A stretch of DNA of 64,000 bases from Hofstenia miamia (GCA_900660155.1 CABFPE010000272.1:456407-520406); one strand, 5' to 3'. Positions 33,401 through 41,278 are shown, counted from the first letter of the stretch. The notes: generated by a model from the letters alone, not told the origin. A program made the numbers and translations.

Positions 33401-35831
33401 CAGAACATGAGAAAAGCTCATAGTATCACGCATCAATAGTCAAATGTCTGTCTTTTGAGAATGTTAGATTAAAATTTGATAAAGTGATATATTATTAAGA
33501 ACTGAAGAGAAGTTCTCAAAAGAATGGTATCTGTTGTCGAAAGTTTAGCTGTTCTAGGTTTGCTTTTTAGAATAGATAAAGAACTAATTGGTCACGTACA
33601 AATGAGAACTATTTGGCAACCATTGAAGTCTTGGCTGAATATGATTTATTGCTGATCACGGGAAAAAATGTGGAAACCCTTCATGTCTTTTGTTCACCAT
33701 TGTCGATGCATCTATATCCCTAATGGGCAAACATGTATGAGATGCTATATCATTTAAAGTGCAACAATCGAAATATTTCGAATTGAGTGTGGATTCAACA
33801 CCTGGCATAGCTCATGTTGATAAATTAATATTTATTTTGCGCTACAACCATCCAAATGGTGAGTCAGTTGAATTATTTATTAAATTTATTGATATTTATG
33901 CTCATGAGGCTGAATATCTGACAAGAAATCATTGCTAAAACTCTGTAGTCGTTATCAATACCAATTAATAACTCAATATTGAACTCCATGTCTTCAGTAC
34001 ACAAAAGACTTTCAGCTAATAAACTTGTTATTAAGAAATTTGGTGAATGTTTTTTGTAGTCTCCTTATAAAAAGAAATTGTAGAAAAAGTTGCAGCGCTT
34101 CAGTGACAATTTCAGGACCATAAAGGATCTTTTCATTAATGAAGTTTCTCTATATTTGTGTATAGAATAGATAAGCTGAAACTATACCCTGATCTATACT
34201 GAAACACATACACCAAAAAAGTCACTAACACGTTTCCAATGTAGAGGTAGGTAGTGCTCCAGATGCACAATATTATGCCTGCTGCAAATTCATACGGTGA
34301 AAGCGTCTTTTCACTCTTTGTGCCCTGCAAACAATAACGCAAACATTGAATTTTAATGACAATATATATTTGATGCACTAAAAGTGCGAAAGGTTGTTAT
34401 CAATTGATGCAATAGCGTTCATATAAAATGCACTAATTGTACTCATTGTGTGAATAGGTTTTATACATCTTACTGTTTTGCTTATGGATACAGGGAAAGG
34501 GTTTTAATAGGAACTAAATCCTCAAGGGTCTCGGGCTCCATGATATGTTAATCCGGCCCTGCTTGTATTATATGACAGATCTCATTAATTCTATTTTTAT
34601 TTTCCTTATATATTAAACAATTTTTTATTGCGATGCGACAACTGTTGGTTTCTTAAAAGTTCAAAATCATTTTTTTGAGAAATTCAAACTTGTCGGCAAC
34701 CGCGAAGTGAAAATATTGGATGTAGGAGGAAAATATTTCTAGTGTCCATTTAAATGTTTGTAGTGAATTGATTATTTTTAGTAATTAACAATGGTTGAAA
34801 AAATATGGAATAATTTAAAAAAGAAACCAATATTTTTTAGTTTGCCAAAAGGTCTTTTTATCAAAATGTTTATAAGATATAAACAAAAATGTCTACAGCG
34901 AATTATCCAGTACATTTCATGCTTGAAGATCTGTTTTATTACATAATCCAAAAAATTTTGTAAATATTGAATAGTTTGCTGAAATTCTTGACCCTGCTTC
35001 ACCCAATTCCAAAAATGTTGGGAATTTGCCTATATTATAACTTGATTGTGAAATTTAATCTTGTTATCAATCGTTTAGTAAAAAATTCACCTTACAGTAA
35101 TTGCAATGTATTCTGGCGTTGTTTTCCCTATAACCACTTAATAACAAGACATGACTGGCGAATAATATAAAAATGCTACTATCAGAGGATGATCAATATA
35201 ATACAAATTATAATATGCTTTCAAATAATGACTTTTTAAATTTAAAAATGGATAAATAAATACTCTAAATGCAATCCAGTAATATGATAAAGCAGGCATT
35301 AATTCTGACACCGAAATCGATTAGTTAATTATAGAAATGGAAAAACTGGATTTCAGATAAAGTAGAAGTATATAAGAAGTATTTTAGAACATTACTCACT
35401 CAATGTAATAACGGCGATTATCTGTGGTATATGCAACTTCCCAACCCATGGGTATTTCTAATAAAGTGTTAATAAATATAGGGAAATTCGATCATTAATA
35501 CCATCCTGATTATCCGTTGTTACATTTCCAAATGACTGTGAATTGTGAATTAATGAAAAATTATCTTCGCAATTAATGCAAGTGCAGGGACTGTCAAAAG
35601 AAGCGACTTCAGCTAAACGGGAATATCTCATTGGATTGTTTTGTATCTGATGTCCTAAAGTTGGTGAGGAAACTGACTGTGGGAAATTAAGACCGGCATG
35701 CAATCTGCAATCTGGGAGATATTCTGGAGATTGATATTCGTTTTCATAACACATTGAAGAAGTTAAGGCACGTCTTTCTACTGCAGGTGCAGATTTCCCA
35801 CGAGTTCTCTCATTAGATTCACGTGTGTAAC
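5111..35831 (-). CDS. sav: Salvador (SAV1) homologue, Hippo-pathway WW/SARAH scaffold; interrupted gene, partial
   Basis: Salvador bridges the Hippo (MST) kinase to the Warts/LATS branch at the cell cortex through its C-terminal SARAH helix, and so restrains Yorkie/YAP growth signalling (family knowledge). Six minus-strand exons are seen: 35502-35831, 35400-35457, 31042-31125, 30886-30971, 12364-12480 and 5111-5278. Every internal border has AG/GT and the phases of the first five join without conflict. The joined WW domain has GWEVAYTTDNRRYYID then HNTQTTHWNLP, close to the SAV1 first WW domain (YYIDHNTNTTHW). The last exon ends with a SARAH helix containing YEAYRQALLTEL, which is nearly identical to vertebrate SAV1. 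Missing are the 5' exon(s) and an exon between 12364 and 5278, because the phases there do not match. The second WW domain of SAV1 is not recognisable. The 4-18 kb introns are full of transposons and contain two assembly gaps. Confidence 0.85.
5279..6001. other. Intronic AT-rich stretch, no gene seen
   Basis: Part of the last Salvador intron (copy at 41997-42719). Nothing is recognised except a less AT-rich patch at 5700-5880 that contains an imperfect hairpin (ATGAGCC ... GGCTCAT). It may be an old repeat but shows no diagnostic ends. Confidence 0.4.
6002..6850 (+). pseudogene. hAT-type transposase remnant (THAP12/ZMYM1-like)
   Basis: In broken plus-strand frames there is an open run at 6002-6277, then SDKARIILALQTINKDLVSA at about 6300, and near 6480-6640 the segment KHRISLQTPGLKNRQKYRTN followed by NFPAENAEK, FRRAIWFPYIAA and SRFNKHF. 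This last block is typical of domesticated-like hAT transposases of the THAP12/ZMYM1 kind (RQVHRSN..A....YWR...F.P.LD). Stops and shifts between blocks mark it as dead. Termini were not identified. The same remnant lies at 42720-43568. Confidence 0.65.
7194..7503 (+). mobile_element. Tc1-type DNA transposon, left end (cut by a gap)
   Basis: The element begins TAGTTGGCTGCAAAAAAA after a TA at 7192-7193. The inverse of this end closes the right half at 24581 and 25584 (GCAGCCAACTA then TA), giving a terminal inverted repeat of about 28 bp ending in TGAGACT. An open frame from 7386, with METLEQLENVFATSQISRST and YFRKLK, may be the N-terminal helix-turn-helix of the transposase. The rest is lost in the gap. 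Confidence 0.8.
7504..8503. other. Assembly gap, 1000 N
   Basis: Exactly 1000 N, so a placeholder of arbitrary size. Open frames reported across it are meaningless. It interrupts a Tc1 element and lies inside the last recognised Salvador intron, so it could hide the missing Salvador exon. Confidence 0.99.
8504..8518. repeat. (TA)n microsatellite at the gap edge
   Basis: Short (AT)n run that begins at the end of the N block, probably the reason the assembler stopped here. Confidence 0.7.
8570..9790 (-). mobile_element. Penelope-like retroelement remnant (RT plus GIY-YIG)
   Basis: On the minus strand the reverse transcriptase has SYDVKSLFTNIPVRKTIDHI at about 9590-9680, an RMVMGSALGAT-type motif at about 9470 and a YVDDIFSIF active site near 9360-9390. 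It is followed at 8760-8960 by ECQCDYCKKSYIGESKTHLE and TRIKEHLNGHLRSEI, a GIY-YIG-type nuclease with the Cys residues usual in Penelope elements. RT followed by GIY-YIG on one strand is diagnostic of the family. The copy is broken in several places and 5' truncated. It lies within a Salvador intron, on the same strand as the gene. Confidence 0.85.
9867..11330 (+). mobile_element. LINE fragment, RT region (CR1/Jockey type)
   Basis: Decayed plus-strand RT. YSDISPLHKKGNPKLRTN at about 10090-10150 is the K..PL.KKG motif. AILDLSKAFNYMDFNVL is at about 10315-10365. LNNRERRVKMDG and LGVPKGTVILPILLALYVN (the GVPQGS..GP motif) lie at 10410-10540. A tail segment at 10849-11055 (SYCCFLFQLINTRNRTSFFK) resembles the post-RT region. 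Frames shift repeatedly; the endonuclease is absent, so it is 5' truncated. It abuts the Penelope remnant. Confidence 0.75.
11331..12363. other. Intronic stretch with unidentified coding-like debris
   Basis: No confident gene. Two minus-strand open frames (12063-12245, with PPITSFKGPGHRELIVF, and 11800-12003, with NIYADFLDLMPTKLHQFF) look like fragments of one old coding sequence of unknown family. A GC-richer patch at 11490-11570 is unexplained. Confidence 0.35.
12364..12480 (-). CDS. sav: Probable Salvador linker exon
   Basis: A 117-bp stretch after acceptor TTATTCTAG and before a GTAGCAAA donor. Its phase matches the exon at 30886 (G plus GA gives Gly). It encodes 38 full codons including AHESTMYKALYANRSQSKN and HYVNIDLPVPKSPDSVN. 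There is a faint resemblance to the end of the degenerate second WW domain of insect Salvador (TYYENQY..SQ), too weak to rely on. The same frame runs upstream without a stop to about 12586 through a hydrophobic segment (YYFLIWYIGFVTIIL), so an unrelated membrane-protein exon is the alternative. Confidence 0.5.
12481..13120. other. Intronic AT-rich stretch, no gene seen
   Basis: Apart from the upstream extension of the 12364-12480 frame noted there, nothing is recognised. It separates that exon from the LINE that begins near 13200. Confidence 0.4.
13200..16380 (-). mobile_element. LINE ORF2: AP endonuclease and reverse transcriptase
   Basis: Minus strand. The endonuclease at about 15700-16370 shows LLLANARSLVSLNRRLSFYN, PVDFIFVPETWLDPSLADS and a CRVDRTSGRHGGVLIASRR block, then ICGDFNLPNVCWNALDS in a shifted frame. 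The RT at 13692-14645 shows FLDISKAFDRLPHSILLDKL, SGSPQGSVFAVLFF and LLYIDDTAFF. The C-terminal part at 13311-13676 (FQKRAFKWIFPLPYKDALL) is typical of Jockey/CR1-like LINEs. At least one frameshift lies in the endonuclease and one after the RT. Long open stretches suggest a younger copy than the other LINEs here. Its middle is disturbed by an assembly artefact at 15037-15531. Confidence 0.88.
15037..15531. other. Gap-fill artefact inside the LINE
   Basis: Three single N (15037, 15101, 15455) separate exact copies of nearby sequence: 15038-15100 equals 14205-14267, 15102-15454 equals 13801-14153, and 15456-15531 equals 14961-15036. Removing these 495 bases joins GGTGATG directly to ACGTCTTC in the same LINE. 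Confidence 0.92.
16380..17045 (-). mobile_element. LINE ORF1-like region
   Basis: Upstream of ORF2 on the same strand. 16739-17011 and 16527-16937 contain a Ser/Pro-rich part (SAAASRTSSSAPTVAPSPGL). In shifted frames, VHAHIYIARFANSVSASDVA at about 16600-16680 and PEVWSDGLLIRHYRL at about 16450-16500 resemble an RNA-recognition-type ORF1 fold. The frame changes between these blocks, so ORF1 is broken. The 5' end of the element probably lies near 17045, where homology to the following LINE begins. Confidence 0.6.
17150..19320 (+). mobile_element. CR1-type LINE, 5' truncated
   Basis: Starts in the endonuclease tail (LDLLLNNNASEVDHICSIRG then LGKSDHD at 17200-17285). Then come a linker (17330-17700) and the RT, with TSPEDIANVLNAYYS, DKSPGPDSISPFILKK and VIYVDFLKAFDTVPHEKLL. 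The CR1-like C-terminus is at 18998-19303 (ALRGNSKKLYKKW then FLSARVVDKWNALSDNVV). One in-frame stop (17539-17541) precedes RT and another (18367-18369) follows the KAFD motif. The expected YADD catalytic box is missing: between INDLLEVLGSTGVV and LQHISSWADHWGVKV only FEDGG remains, so this copy lacks a working active site. Confidence 0.88.
19430..21297 (+). mobile_element. LINE remnant with intact-looking RT palm and ACTT-rich 3' tail
   Basis: RT motifs on the plus strand: PLSKVLSPKTVADFRPISVI (20040-20100), KAFDKVKHSILKSKLAQYGF (about 20268-20330), GVIQGSVGRPTYFNIYVNDI (about 20430-20490), FVDDLTLIIGG (about 20523-20555), NLTLNENKSHELIINF and LKLLGIYLDENIRFSTHI. The longest open frame is 20385-20903. 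The upstream part is decayed. The element ends near 21265-21297 in AATAAAACTTACTTACTTAA, a short simple-repeat tail of the kind CR1/L2-like LINEs use at their 3' end. Confidence 0.8.
21298..22747. other. AT-rich stretch, no gene recognised
   Basis: No exon, RNA or element could be supported. A 102-codon frame at 22049-22357 has biased Leu/Phe composition from AT-rich DNA and no known motif. Part of the large Salvador intron. Confidence 0.4.
22748..23350. repeat. Dispersed repeat X, copy 1
   Basis: Matches 45235-45795 in the same orientation with a few substitutions and a net 42-bp extra segment near 22890. Here it runs into the second N gap; at the other copy it starts right after the third N gap. 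No coding content is recognised. The divergence suggests alternative haplotypes or a dispersed repeat. Confidence 0.85.
23351..24350. other. Assembly gap, 1000 N
   Basis: Placeholder gap between repeat X and the right half of a Tc1 element; the missing left half of that element probably falls here. Confidence 0.99.
24351..25026. other. Duplicate of 25354-26028, assembly artefact
   Basis: 675 bases identical to 25354-26028 (offset 1003), ending at a single N at 25026. It contains the end of the Tc1 transposase, the right TIR (ending 24581) and downstream flank, then jumps back into the middle of the transposase gene. A gap-filling join explains this better than a real tandem repeat. Confidence 0.85.
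25027..25584 (+). mobile_element. Tc1-type DNA transposon, right half with DD34E transposase end
   Basis: The transposase tail reads DEWILQQDGATPHTSTKTK ... FLQWPPSSADLSPIENVWQI. The second catalytic Asp (QQD) and the Glu (PIE) are separated by 34 residues, the Tc1 DD34E signature. Stop at 25464, then about 120 bp to the terminal repeat GCAGCCAACTA (ending 25584) and a TA at 25585-25586. Upstream, WGALSYRGFYLKILDGKATI is in another frame from the DGA block, so one frameshift lies near 25100. The left half is missing here; related left ends are at 7194 and 43912. Confidence 0.9.
26004..26020. repeat. Probable hAT-type terminal repeat
   Basis: On the minus strand this reads CAGTGGCGGATCTAGAA, the form of many hAT/Charlie-like termini, followed on the plus strand by CGGTTGTA as a possible 8-bp target duplication. 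It is printed again at 25001-25017. The opposite end was not found. It lies about 420 bp beyond the Tc1 right end, so the Tc1 may have inserted into an older hAT element. Confidence 0.45.
26029..27590. other. Non-coding stretch with two hAT-like end motifs
   Basis: No gene recognised. CAGGGTTACCAC at 26917-26928 and CAGGGTTGCCAC at 27015-27026 look like two related hAT-type 5' ends just upstream of the transposase remnant at 27590-28960. No matching GTGGYAACCCTG right end was found. Confidence 0.4.
27590..28960 (+). pseudogene. hAT transposase remnant
   Basis: Broken plus-strand frames. At 27750-27850, PKINCARTKAMSLVVNGL resembles the ARTKA..LV segment of BED-type hAT transposases. At 28086-28475, SVMNGRQSGFQALMEQS, LTEFTGCACHQLKLIQKAEI and SSVRFLSLAI correspond to the DNA..m...G....l, CxCH and R(W)LSL region. 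A further open run is at 28667-28957. Several stops and shifts separate these blocks. No end pair was confirmed, so the extent is approximate. Confidence 0.65.
28961..30885. other. Intronic stretch: (TA)n and unidentified debris
   Basis: No gene recognised. A (TA)n microsatellite lies at 30450-30475. On the minus strand at about 29770-30030 there is a coding-like segment (NSLIGEHSYHKSSSRFEVME then STDSFVNRRKQTLEKYHEP) of unknown family, probably an old element. CAGTGGCGTAAAAC at 30352-30365 could be a hAT terminus but no partner was found. Confidence 0.4.
30886..30971 (-). CDS. sav: Probable Salvador linker exon
   Basis: An 86-bp stretch after acceptor AAAATTTTAG and before a GTTTGTAG donor. 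It lies one 70-bp intron downstream of the WW exon and in matching phase. It encodes 28 full codons including VNEMLQRVANSDRRPNTSKY. No domain is recognised and it does not align obviously with the second SAV1 WW domain. Assignment to the gene rests on phase, splice sites and position. Confidence 0.55.
31042..31125 (-). CDS. sav: Salvador exon: second half of the WW domain
   Basis: The exon follows the acceptor TTTTAATTTAG. Its first base completes the Asp codon, and it then encodes HNTQTTHWNLP, carrying the second WW tryptophan, in register with SAV1 HNTNTTHW. It continues TAYENSYASSKVFSAK and ends with TT at a GTATCATC donor. The donor choice is less certain than the acceptor, but it gives a phase that fits the next exon. 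Confidence 0.82.
31126..32558. other. Salvador intron, no gene seen
   Basis: AT-rich. The patch 31775-31905 (GGGGCCC ... TTTGGGCTTTGGCACCCACCG) resembles decayed hAT-type sequence but is too short to assign. Confidence 0.35.
32559..32769. mobile_element. MITE with TA target duplication
   Basis: A 211-bp non-coding element with inverted ends CAGGGTGTCC (32559-32568) and GGACACCCTG (32760-32769), flanked on both sides by TA (32557-32558 and 32770-32771). TA duplication with such ends fits a Tc1/mariner-mobilised MITE. No open frame. Confidence 0.78.
32849..34561 (+). mobile_element. hAT element, ZMYM1-type, decayed, with 8-bp TSD
   Basis: The right end, read inverted, is CAGGGCCGGATTAACATATC (34542-34561). 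The left end at 32849 is a degenerate relative followed by TATCCACTAGGCCCACTAGA, usual near the start of ZMYM1-like hATs. Flanks CTTATATT (32841-32848) and CTTGTATT (34562-34569) form a 7/8 target duplication. Inside at 33770-33920, SKYFELSVDSTPGIAHVDKL, IFILRYNHPNGESVELF and KFIDIYAHEAEYL match the DUF4371-type part of these transposases, including the first catalytic Asp region (VDSTP). Other parts are deleted or frameshifted, so the 1.7-kb copy is dead. Confidence 0.8.
34570..35399. other. Salvador intron, no gene seen
   Basis: AT-rich sequence between the hAT element and the WW exon; no element ends, exons or RNA genes supported. Confidence 0.4.
35400..35457 (-). CDS. sav: Salvador exon: first half of the WW domain
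   Basis: This 58-bp exon encodes EIPMGWEVAYTTDNRRYYI plus two bases (GA) of the next codon. It ends at a GTGAGTAAT donor, a strong consensus. It carries the first WW tryptophan (GW) and the central aromatic pair (YY). The split Asp codon is completed by the first base (T) of the exon at 31125. Confidence 0.85.
35458..35501 (-). other. 44-bp intron of the Salvador gene
   Basis: Donor GTATTAAT and acceptor TTTATTAG flank 44 bases. Removing them restores the frame from GAT G to AA ATA, giving D-E-I-P-M-G-W at the start of the WW domain. Without splicing the frame from the upstream exon ends at a stop overlapping the acceptor, so the intron is supported by both flanking frames. Confidence 0.75.
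35502..35831 (-). CDS. sav: Salvador exon: upstream low-complexity region
   Basis: The exon follows an acceptor ATTTAG (AG at 35833-35832) and ends with GATG before a GTATTAAT donor. It is open for 109 complete codons with one split codon at each end (begins with 2 bases of a codon, ends in phase 1). It is rich in Ser, Asn and Glu, with segments such as TRESNERTRGKSAPAVERR and SPCTCINCED, and shows no known domain, as expected for the poorly conserved part of Salvador before the WW domain. Its coding match rests on perfect phase with the WW exon that follows. Confidence 0.72.
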
Positions 35832-36718
35832 CTAAATATTTATTAATTTGAAATATATTGCGTTTGCTAAAAGATGCAAAAAAGAGCAATAGGTTATACA
35901 AAAATGGATAGGGTTAACTGTTATACTTAGCATAAAAAAGGCACTCTATACGATAAATTAAGTGCAGTATGCAATTGTAATTTACATTTTAGATACAGTA
36001 TAATCCGCTTATAATGAGAAGCCGGATATTAACTTTTTAGTCTCACCTAAAAAATACATATTACAAGTAATAATCGATCACTTTGGATAACTGGTCTGTG
36101 AGGCTTTTTACAAGCTAAAACTCTTCTGCACACAATAATACTGAAAACATTATATAAATCTGCCAAGTTTATTTACCAAATATTTAAAAGTGAGCGAAGG
36201 AGGAATCAATGTTCCTCAACGAAAATCAACGTTTAAACCTAGAATTTAATGATTATACAGTGGATATACATTTATTAATAACATTTATTTATATTATATA
36301 TATATATATATAATATATATATATATGAATGACTTAGAAGTTTTTAACGCTGCAGATGTAAGTCAACAGTCTCTGCAAAATATCATTAGGCCACCTAAAG
36401 CGGCAACAACTCTATTTAGAACAAAAAATGCTTTCAAGTTAAGGGAAAATGAGGATTTATAAGCTAAGTAAAAATAACGATACAACGCTACAATATCATG
36501 TAATATCCAATGCATTCCTTAAAAAAGCATGGAAACTTTGACTAGTAAGTTGTTCATTTGAAAACCTCGTGATTAGATTGCATAAGCTTTGTAGAAAGAA
36601 AACGATATTTAATCTTGCAATAAGTGGTTAATGAAAATGCAATTATTGACATTGACAAATTTTAAAAAAAAACTCGTTAAAACATTTAAAATTAAAACAC
36701 CGACTTTTGAACACCGTT
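35832..36718. other. Sequence upstream of the first recognised Salvador exon
   Basis: Presumably intron. It holds an (AT)n run at 36293-36326 and, starting at its end, a 45-codon plus-strand frame (36325-36462, MNDLEVFNAADVSQQSLQNI, then RPPKAATTLFRTKNAFKLR) of unusually balanced composition but no recognised family. Block B begins abruptly at 36719. Confidence 0.35.
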
Positions 36719-38647
36719 AAGCCTTTAGGGTTTGGTGTATTGTTCATTTAATAATTGTAACATTGATAAATTTCGAATATTAGGAAGTAGTTGAGTCATT
36801 TCAGATATGAATGGAGGCCCGAATTTCGAACATTGTTTTCAGTGTGACACATCAAAAATTAAATACTTTCTCTCAAATTTGATTCAAATTTGAACATGAT
36901 AAAATATACTGGTACAAACTACTACCCCCTGTCTTAGAGGAAATTTTCTTTGTAACGTAATTGCAAATTTCTCTAAAAATTTGAGGTTTCATTTATTTAA
37001 AAAAATATTTCAACAAGTGTTGCATCATCGTGGCGCCCTTTCGCAATCACAACTGCTGATGCCAAAGATATTACATCTTAACAAAATCTCGGCCGGGGGT
37101 GGGGTGCTGTAAAAGCACCCTCGTGAAAAATAATGTTATATCTAATTTGAAAGAAGATTTAATTCTTATATTTTGTTACTATTCCTAAAATACTGTTAGC
37201 AAGACAAACATCAAAAATAAAAATCATACTTCCATCATACTTCCATGATTTTTCTAATTATACACATATTCTAAAAAAGGCTAGTATTTATATTGCAATC
37301 TTCATTGATAAATTCCCTTCAGCACGTCAGAACAAGATGACATTGAAACATTGCTTTCTAAAGGTGTTCAGTTTATTATAAACTCAAGCTGCCAAATATT
37401 ACGGTTGTTATTATGGTTTTGGAACAAATTTCTTAAACGTTTGGACAATTTGCTGACGTCAGCGTCAATTATACCGCCAAAGCAACAGAAAATCGAATTT
37501 TTTGTTCTCTTCGTATTCAGCCATACGTTAGCTATAGTCCTGCCAAGTTTTGCTGCTTGGTGATGAATAGGATTAATGTTACGAGGGCTGCTATTGGAGC
37601 ACCAGCTCGGTTATAAAAGCGAAAAAAGCCCGGCCGATATAGAGTAAAGAAAATACCTATTTTGACAATGGATGGTGCGTATACATGAAATGTAATGTAA
37701 TTTGCCGTTTCCTAGTGTTAAGCATTGTTGGTTTATAAAAAGTTTCCATTAAATCATATTCCCTATTTACAATAAAAATTTCTAACAGCAATATTTTTAA
37801 AATTTGTAAGAAAAGTTTATAATTTTGTGGAAGTTAATCTGTTGTGTTTACTTTAAAGTGCTTTCAATTTTTTTAAAAATTAAGTTATAAGCCGACATTT
37901 GGTAGATTGTATGCGTATCTTCCCTCAGAAAAGCTCTTGTATTCTTAATAAAATGTAAAATAGAAAATTAAAGCTGATTTGGTGCTGAACTTCCATGATT
38001 ATTTATGAAATTTGAATTAAATATTTTCCACTTCAACTATGGCAAATATGTCACCCATAAATAGGCTGACCAGACAAATTCTGAAAAAAAGAATTTTCGA
38101 AAAATAATTTAAATTGAGCAGAAAAAAGACCAGCCCCGTACCTTACGACCTTACAAAACAGTTGATAACGGAAATTTCAAAAAAAACCTATAAAACAATA
38201 GAACGTATTAAACAGTCTTGCTGCTATCGTTGTCCAATCCCAGCAGTTTATATAGTCCTGTGAATCCGACACCTACTACCTTTCAGTTAATTGCTAAATT
38301 AGAATAAATAGTCGAGCTTATTAAATGCTTGTTGCAATCAATTTCAAAACAGAATTCAGGGGATGAAACTTACATTCAAAAAGCTATTTGACAATGATCC
38401 TAGAATGGGGACCAATGTGACCCCAGGAAACCAAACTATAATCTAAACATTGCAAAAATAGTTGATTTTATGTTTTGGTTATTTTGGGTCTGTCAATGCC
38501 AAATGTTTTGGCATATATGCAACATTGGGTTAAGACTATTGTCATGATTGCTATAAAATATAAAATTAATGCAGTGAAATTAGCCCTACACAACATCTAA
38601 CATGTACATTTTGAAATGAAAGTTTCAGAAGTGTTAAGTCATAGGAT

Positions 38648-41278
38648 GTCAAGATTACACATAATTTTTGGCTATCTTACTCCAAGATATTTGAAAGTTT
38701 CAACTTGAGCAATTTTTGACCTCGAAAAAATTTAAAATATGTGATCGATGATCTTTATTAAATGGAGACATAACACAGAATTCTGGTTTAGTGGGATTTA
38801 CAGTTAAATTATGAATATTGAAACATCTTAACAATTGAGATAGATTTTTTTTCTAATTTACTAATCGACGTTTCTATTTGATAATCATGTGTATATACAT
38901 GTATCGTCAGCATACTGTACTATTCCACAATCATTGCTTAAATTGAAATTTAAATTATTAACATACAACGAAAAGAACAGAGGTCCTAAAATCGTACCTT
39001 GTGGAACACCTTTGTAAGTTTTACCCCAGTTAGAAAATATACCATTTACTTTGACTCTTTGAAATCGATCACTTAAGTAGCATCTTATTGAATTTATACT
39101 ATTAGAGTCGAAACCAATTTATTCTAGTTTTCTAAGAAGAATCTGATGATCAATGGAGTCAAATGCTTTGGGCAAGTCGACATAAGCAATTGTGGCAACA
39201 AAGTTATTATCAAGATAAGATCTCTAATTTTCAGTATTAATTTATATAAGTAGTGAATAAATTAATAAATGAATTGTGCATGCAGTGTACACCCTTGGAT
39301 AGAAAAACACTATCATTATCTATTCTAGTTTTTAGAATTTAAGAAGAATATAGTGGTCAATGGAATCTATTGCTTTGGACAAATCAATAGAAGCAATTGG
39401 GACAAAATAGTTATTATTGTGATAAGATCTTCAATTTTCAGTAGCATAATGTAAAATATCAGAGGTGGAGTGCGCTTTGTGAAAGCTGAATCAAGTATTC
39501 AAAAGAATTGATTTGTTATGGAGATAAGGGTTTATTTGGTCAAATATTGTTTTTCAAAGATTTTTGCAAAATGTGAGATGAATGAAAGAAGCCAGTAATT
39601 GCAACATTTTAGAGGGTTACCTCTTTTATATATTAGAGTAACATTAGTTATTTTAAAAATTGATGGAAAGGTATTTAGTTTTGGGCAGTGATTGATGATA
39701 TGGAATAAAGGACTACTAATGAATTTTGCACAATCTTTAATACACCATGCCAGTATTTCGGAAGTTCCGCTTGATATGTACACCTTTTGCTTAGCTGCAG
39801 CTTTAAGAACTTCATATCGGGTCACAAATCTGAATGAAAAAGAATTTTGGGGAACCATGTACCTAAATTTTTCAGGTATAAATGGCAGCGAAGGTCCAAG
39901 ACATTTGCCTAGGTTAATGAATTGATCATTGAATTCATTAGCTATATCTTTGGGTTTGGTTAATATTGCTCCATTAGCATTTTCATTAAGATGCAATTGT
40001 TGAACACAACATTTATTCATATTCAGTGCGTTGTTGATAAAGTCCCATTTTTGTTGAGTCATTTATTCTACTAAATAGTCATTTAATGTAGCGGTTTTGT
40101 GCTGCTCTTAGTTCAATATTTGATTTATTCAATGCAATCTTATATAGCCTGTAGTTGTCAACAGTTTTATTTTGTATAGAGGTTTTGTAAGCCCGATTTT
40201 TGCATTTGCCAAGTATTTTTAAATTGAGAGTTAACCAGGAAGAGCGCGTGATTTGATGAATAGAACTTTCGTGTTTAGACAAAATTTTCTTAGTTGGACA
40301 ATATAAGTTCACATAAGTGGTGAGTGAATGTATAAATGAATTGAACATAAAGTTTACATCTTCGAATAGAAAGACACTATTCCAAGACTCATTTTCTAAG
40401 CGAGTTTTTAGAATTTTTATTAATGCTGGGCCTCTCACGAATCCCAAGTTCTTCCGTTTGTATTCTCCATATTGATAAATGAAAAGCAAGTAATGATACA
40501 ATGATCAGAATAGGGACATTCACTGTAGGCATACTTGTAATGGTTAAAATTTTCAACGAGAAAGTAATCAATTAATGTTGAAGATTTATTATTCAGTCTT
40601 GTCAGTATATTGGAATTTATTGTTAAGATCAAAAGCATCTAGTAAATAATTTATCTTTTTCAGCATTCTTCAGATAGTTGATATTCCAGTCGCCCATCAC
40701 TATTAATGGTTTGTTTTCTTTTAGAGCACATTTTAATTCGTTTTCAATTTCTGTAGTAAATCTGATTTGTACTGGGACAGTAAGAGATATTAATTAGTTG
40801 ATAAATGTCTTTTTTGCGGAATGCATATTTTGGTTTGATCTATAGATTCTCAAAATTTCTCATCAATCTTAAATCGGGTCGATTTCTCGGCTTAAAGTGT
40901 TTTAGAATTAACAACATCACTCCATCTCCTTAAGATTTATGGGCAAGATTTAGATCCCTGTCACAACGAAATAATTCATAGCCGTTAGGTTTCCCAGTGA
41001 TGTCCGAGTCTGTCAGTTAGCCAGGTTTTAGAGATCCCTAAGATATAGTTTTTACAAATTTGGTATACTAGTTCATTGTATGAAAATGGTTTATTAGTAA
41101 GATTTTGGATGTTGTGATGAACATATTTAAATGGAGCAGTAGATATACTCATTATGCTACAATAATCGCTGTATGTGTAAATCTTGGACATATTCGGCCC
41201 GGGGTTTGGATGAATACCTGCTTTGAGAAAAGAAGACAAAATTGTGCACCTAATATACTAGAATATGTTGTGATCACG
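38648..41278 (-). mobile_element. CR1/Jockey-type LINE remnant, second copy
   Basis: Identical to the LINE remnant at 1930-4560 as part of duplicated block B. It shows the same GIHPNPGP motif (in the open frame 40985-41239), endonuclease tail, linker (40079-40501) and RT start (39532-40062). It is not an independent insertion. Confidence 0.85.

Noticed and set aside
34136-34378. 80-codon minus-strand frame with splice-like borders
   Set aside because: Lies inside the hAT element 32849-34561 and has no recognised match, so not called a host exon.
36325-36462. 45-codon plus-strand frame after an (AT)n run
   Set aside because: Composition is gene-like but there is no family match or supporting context; noted only as debris.
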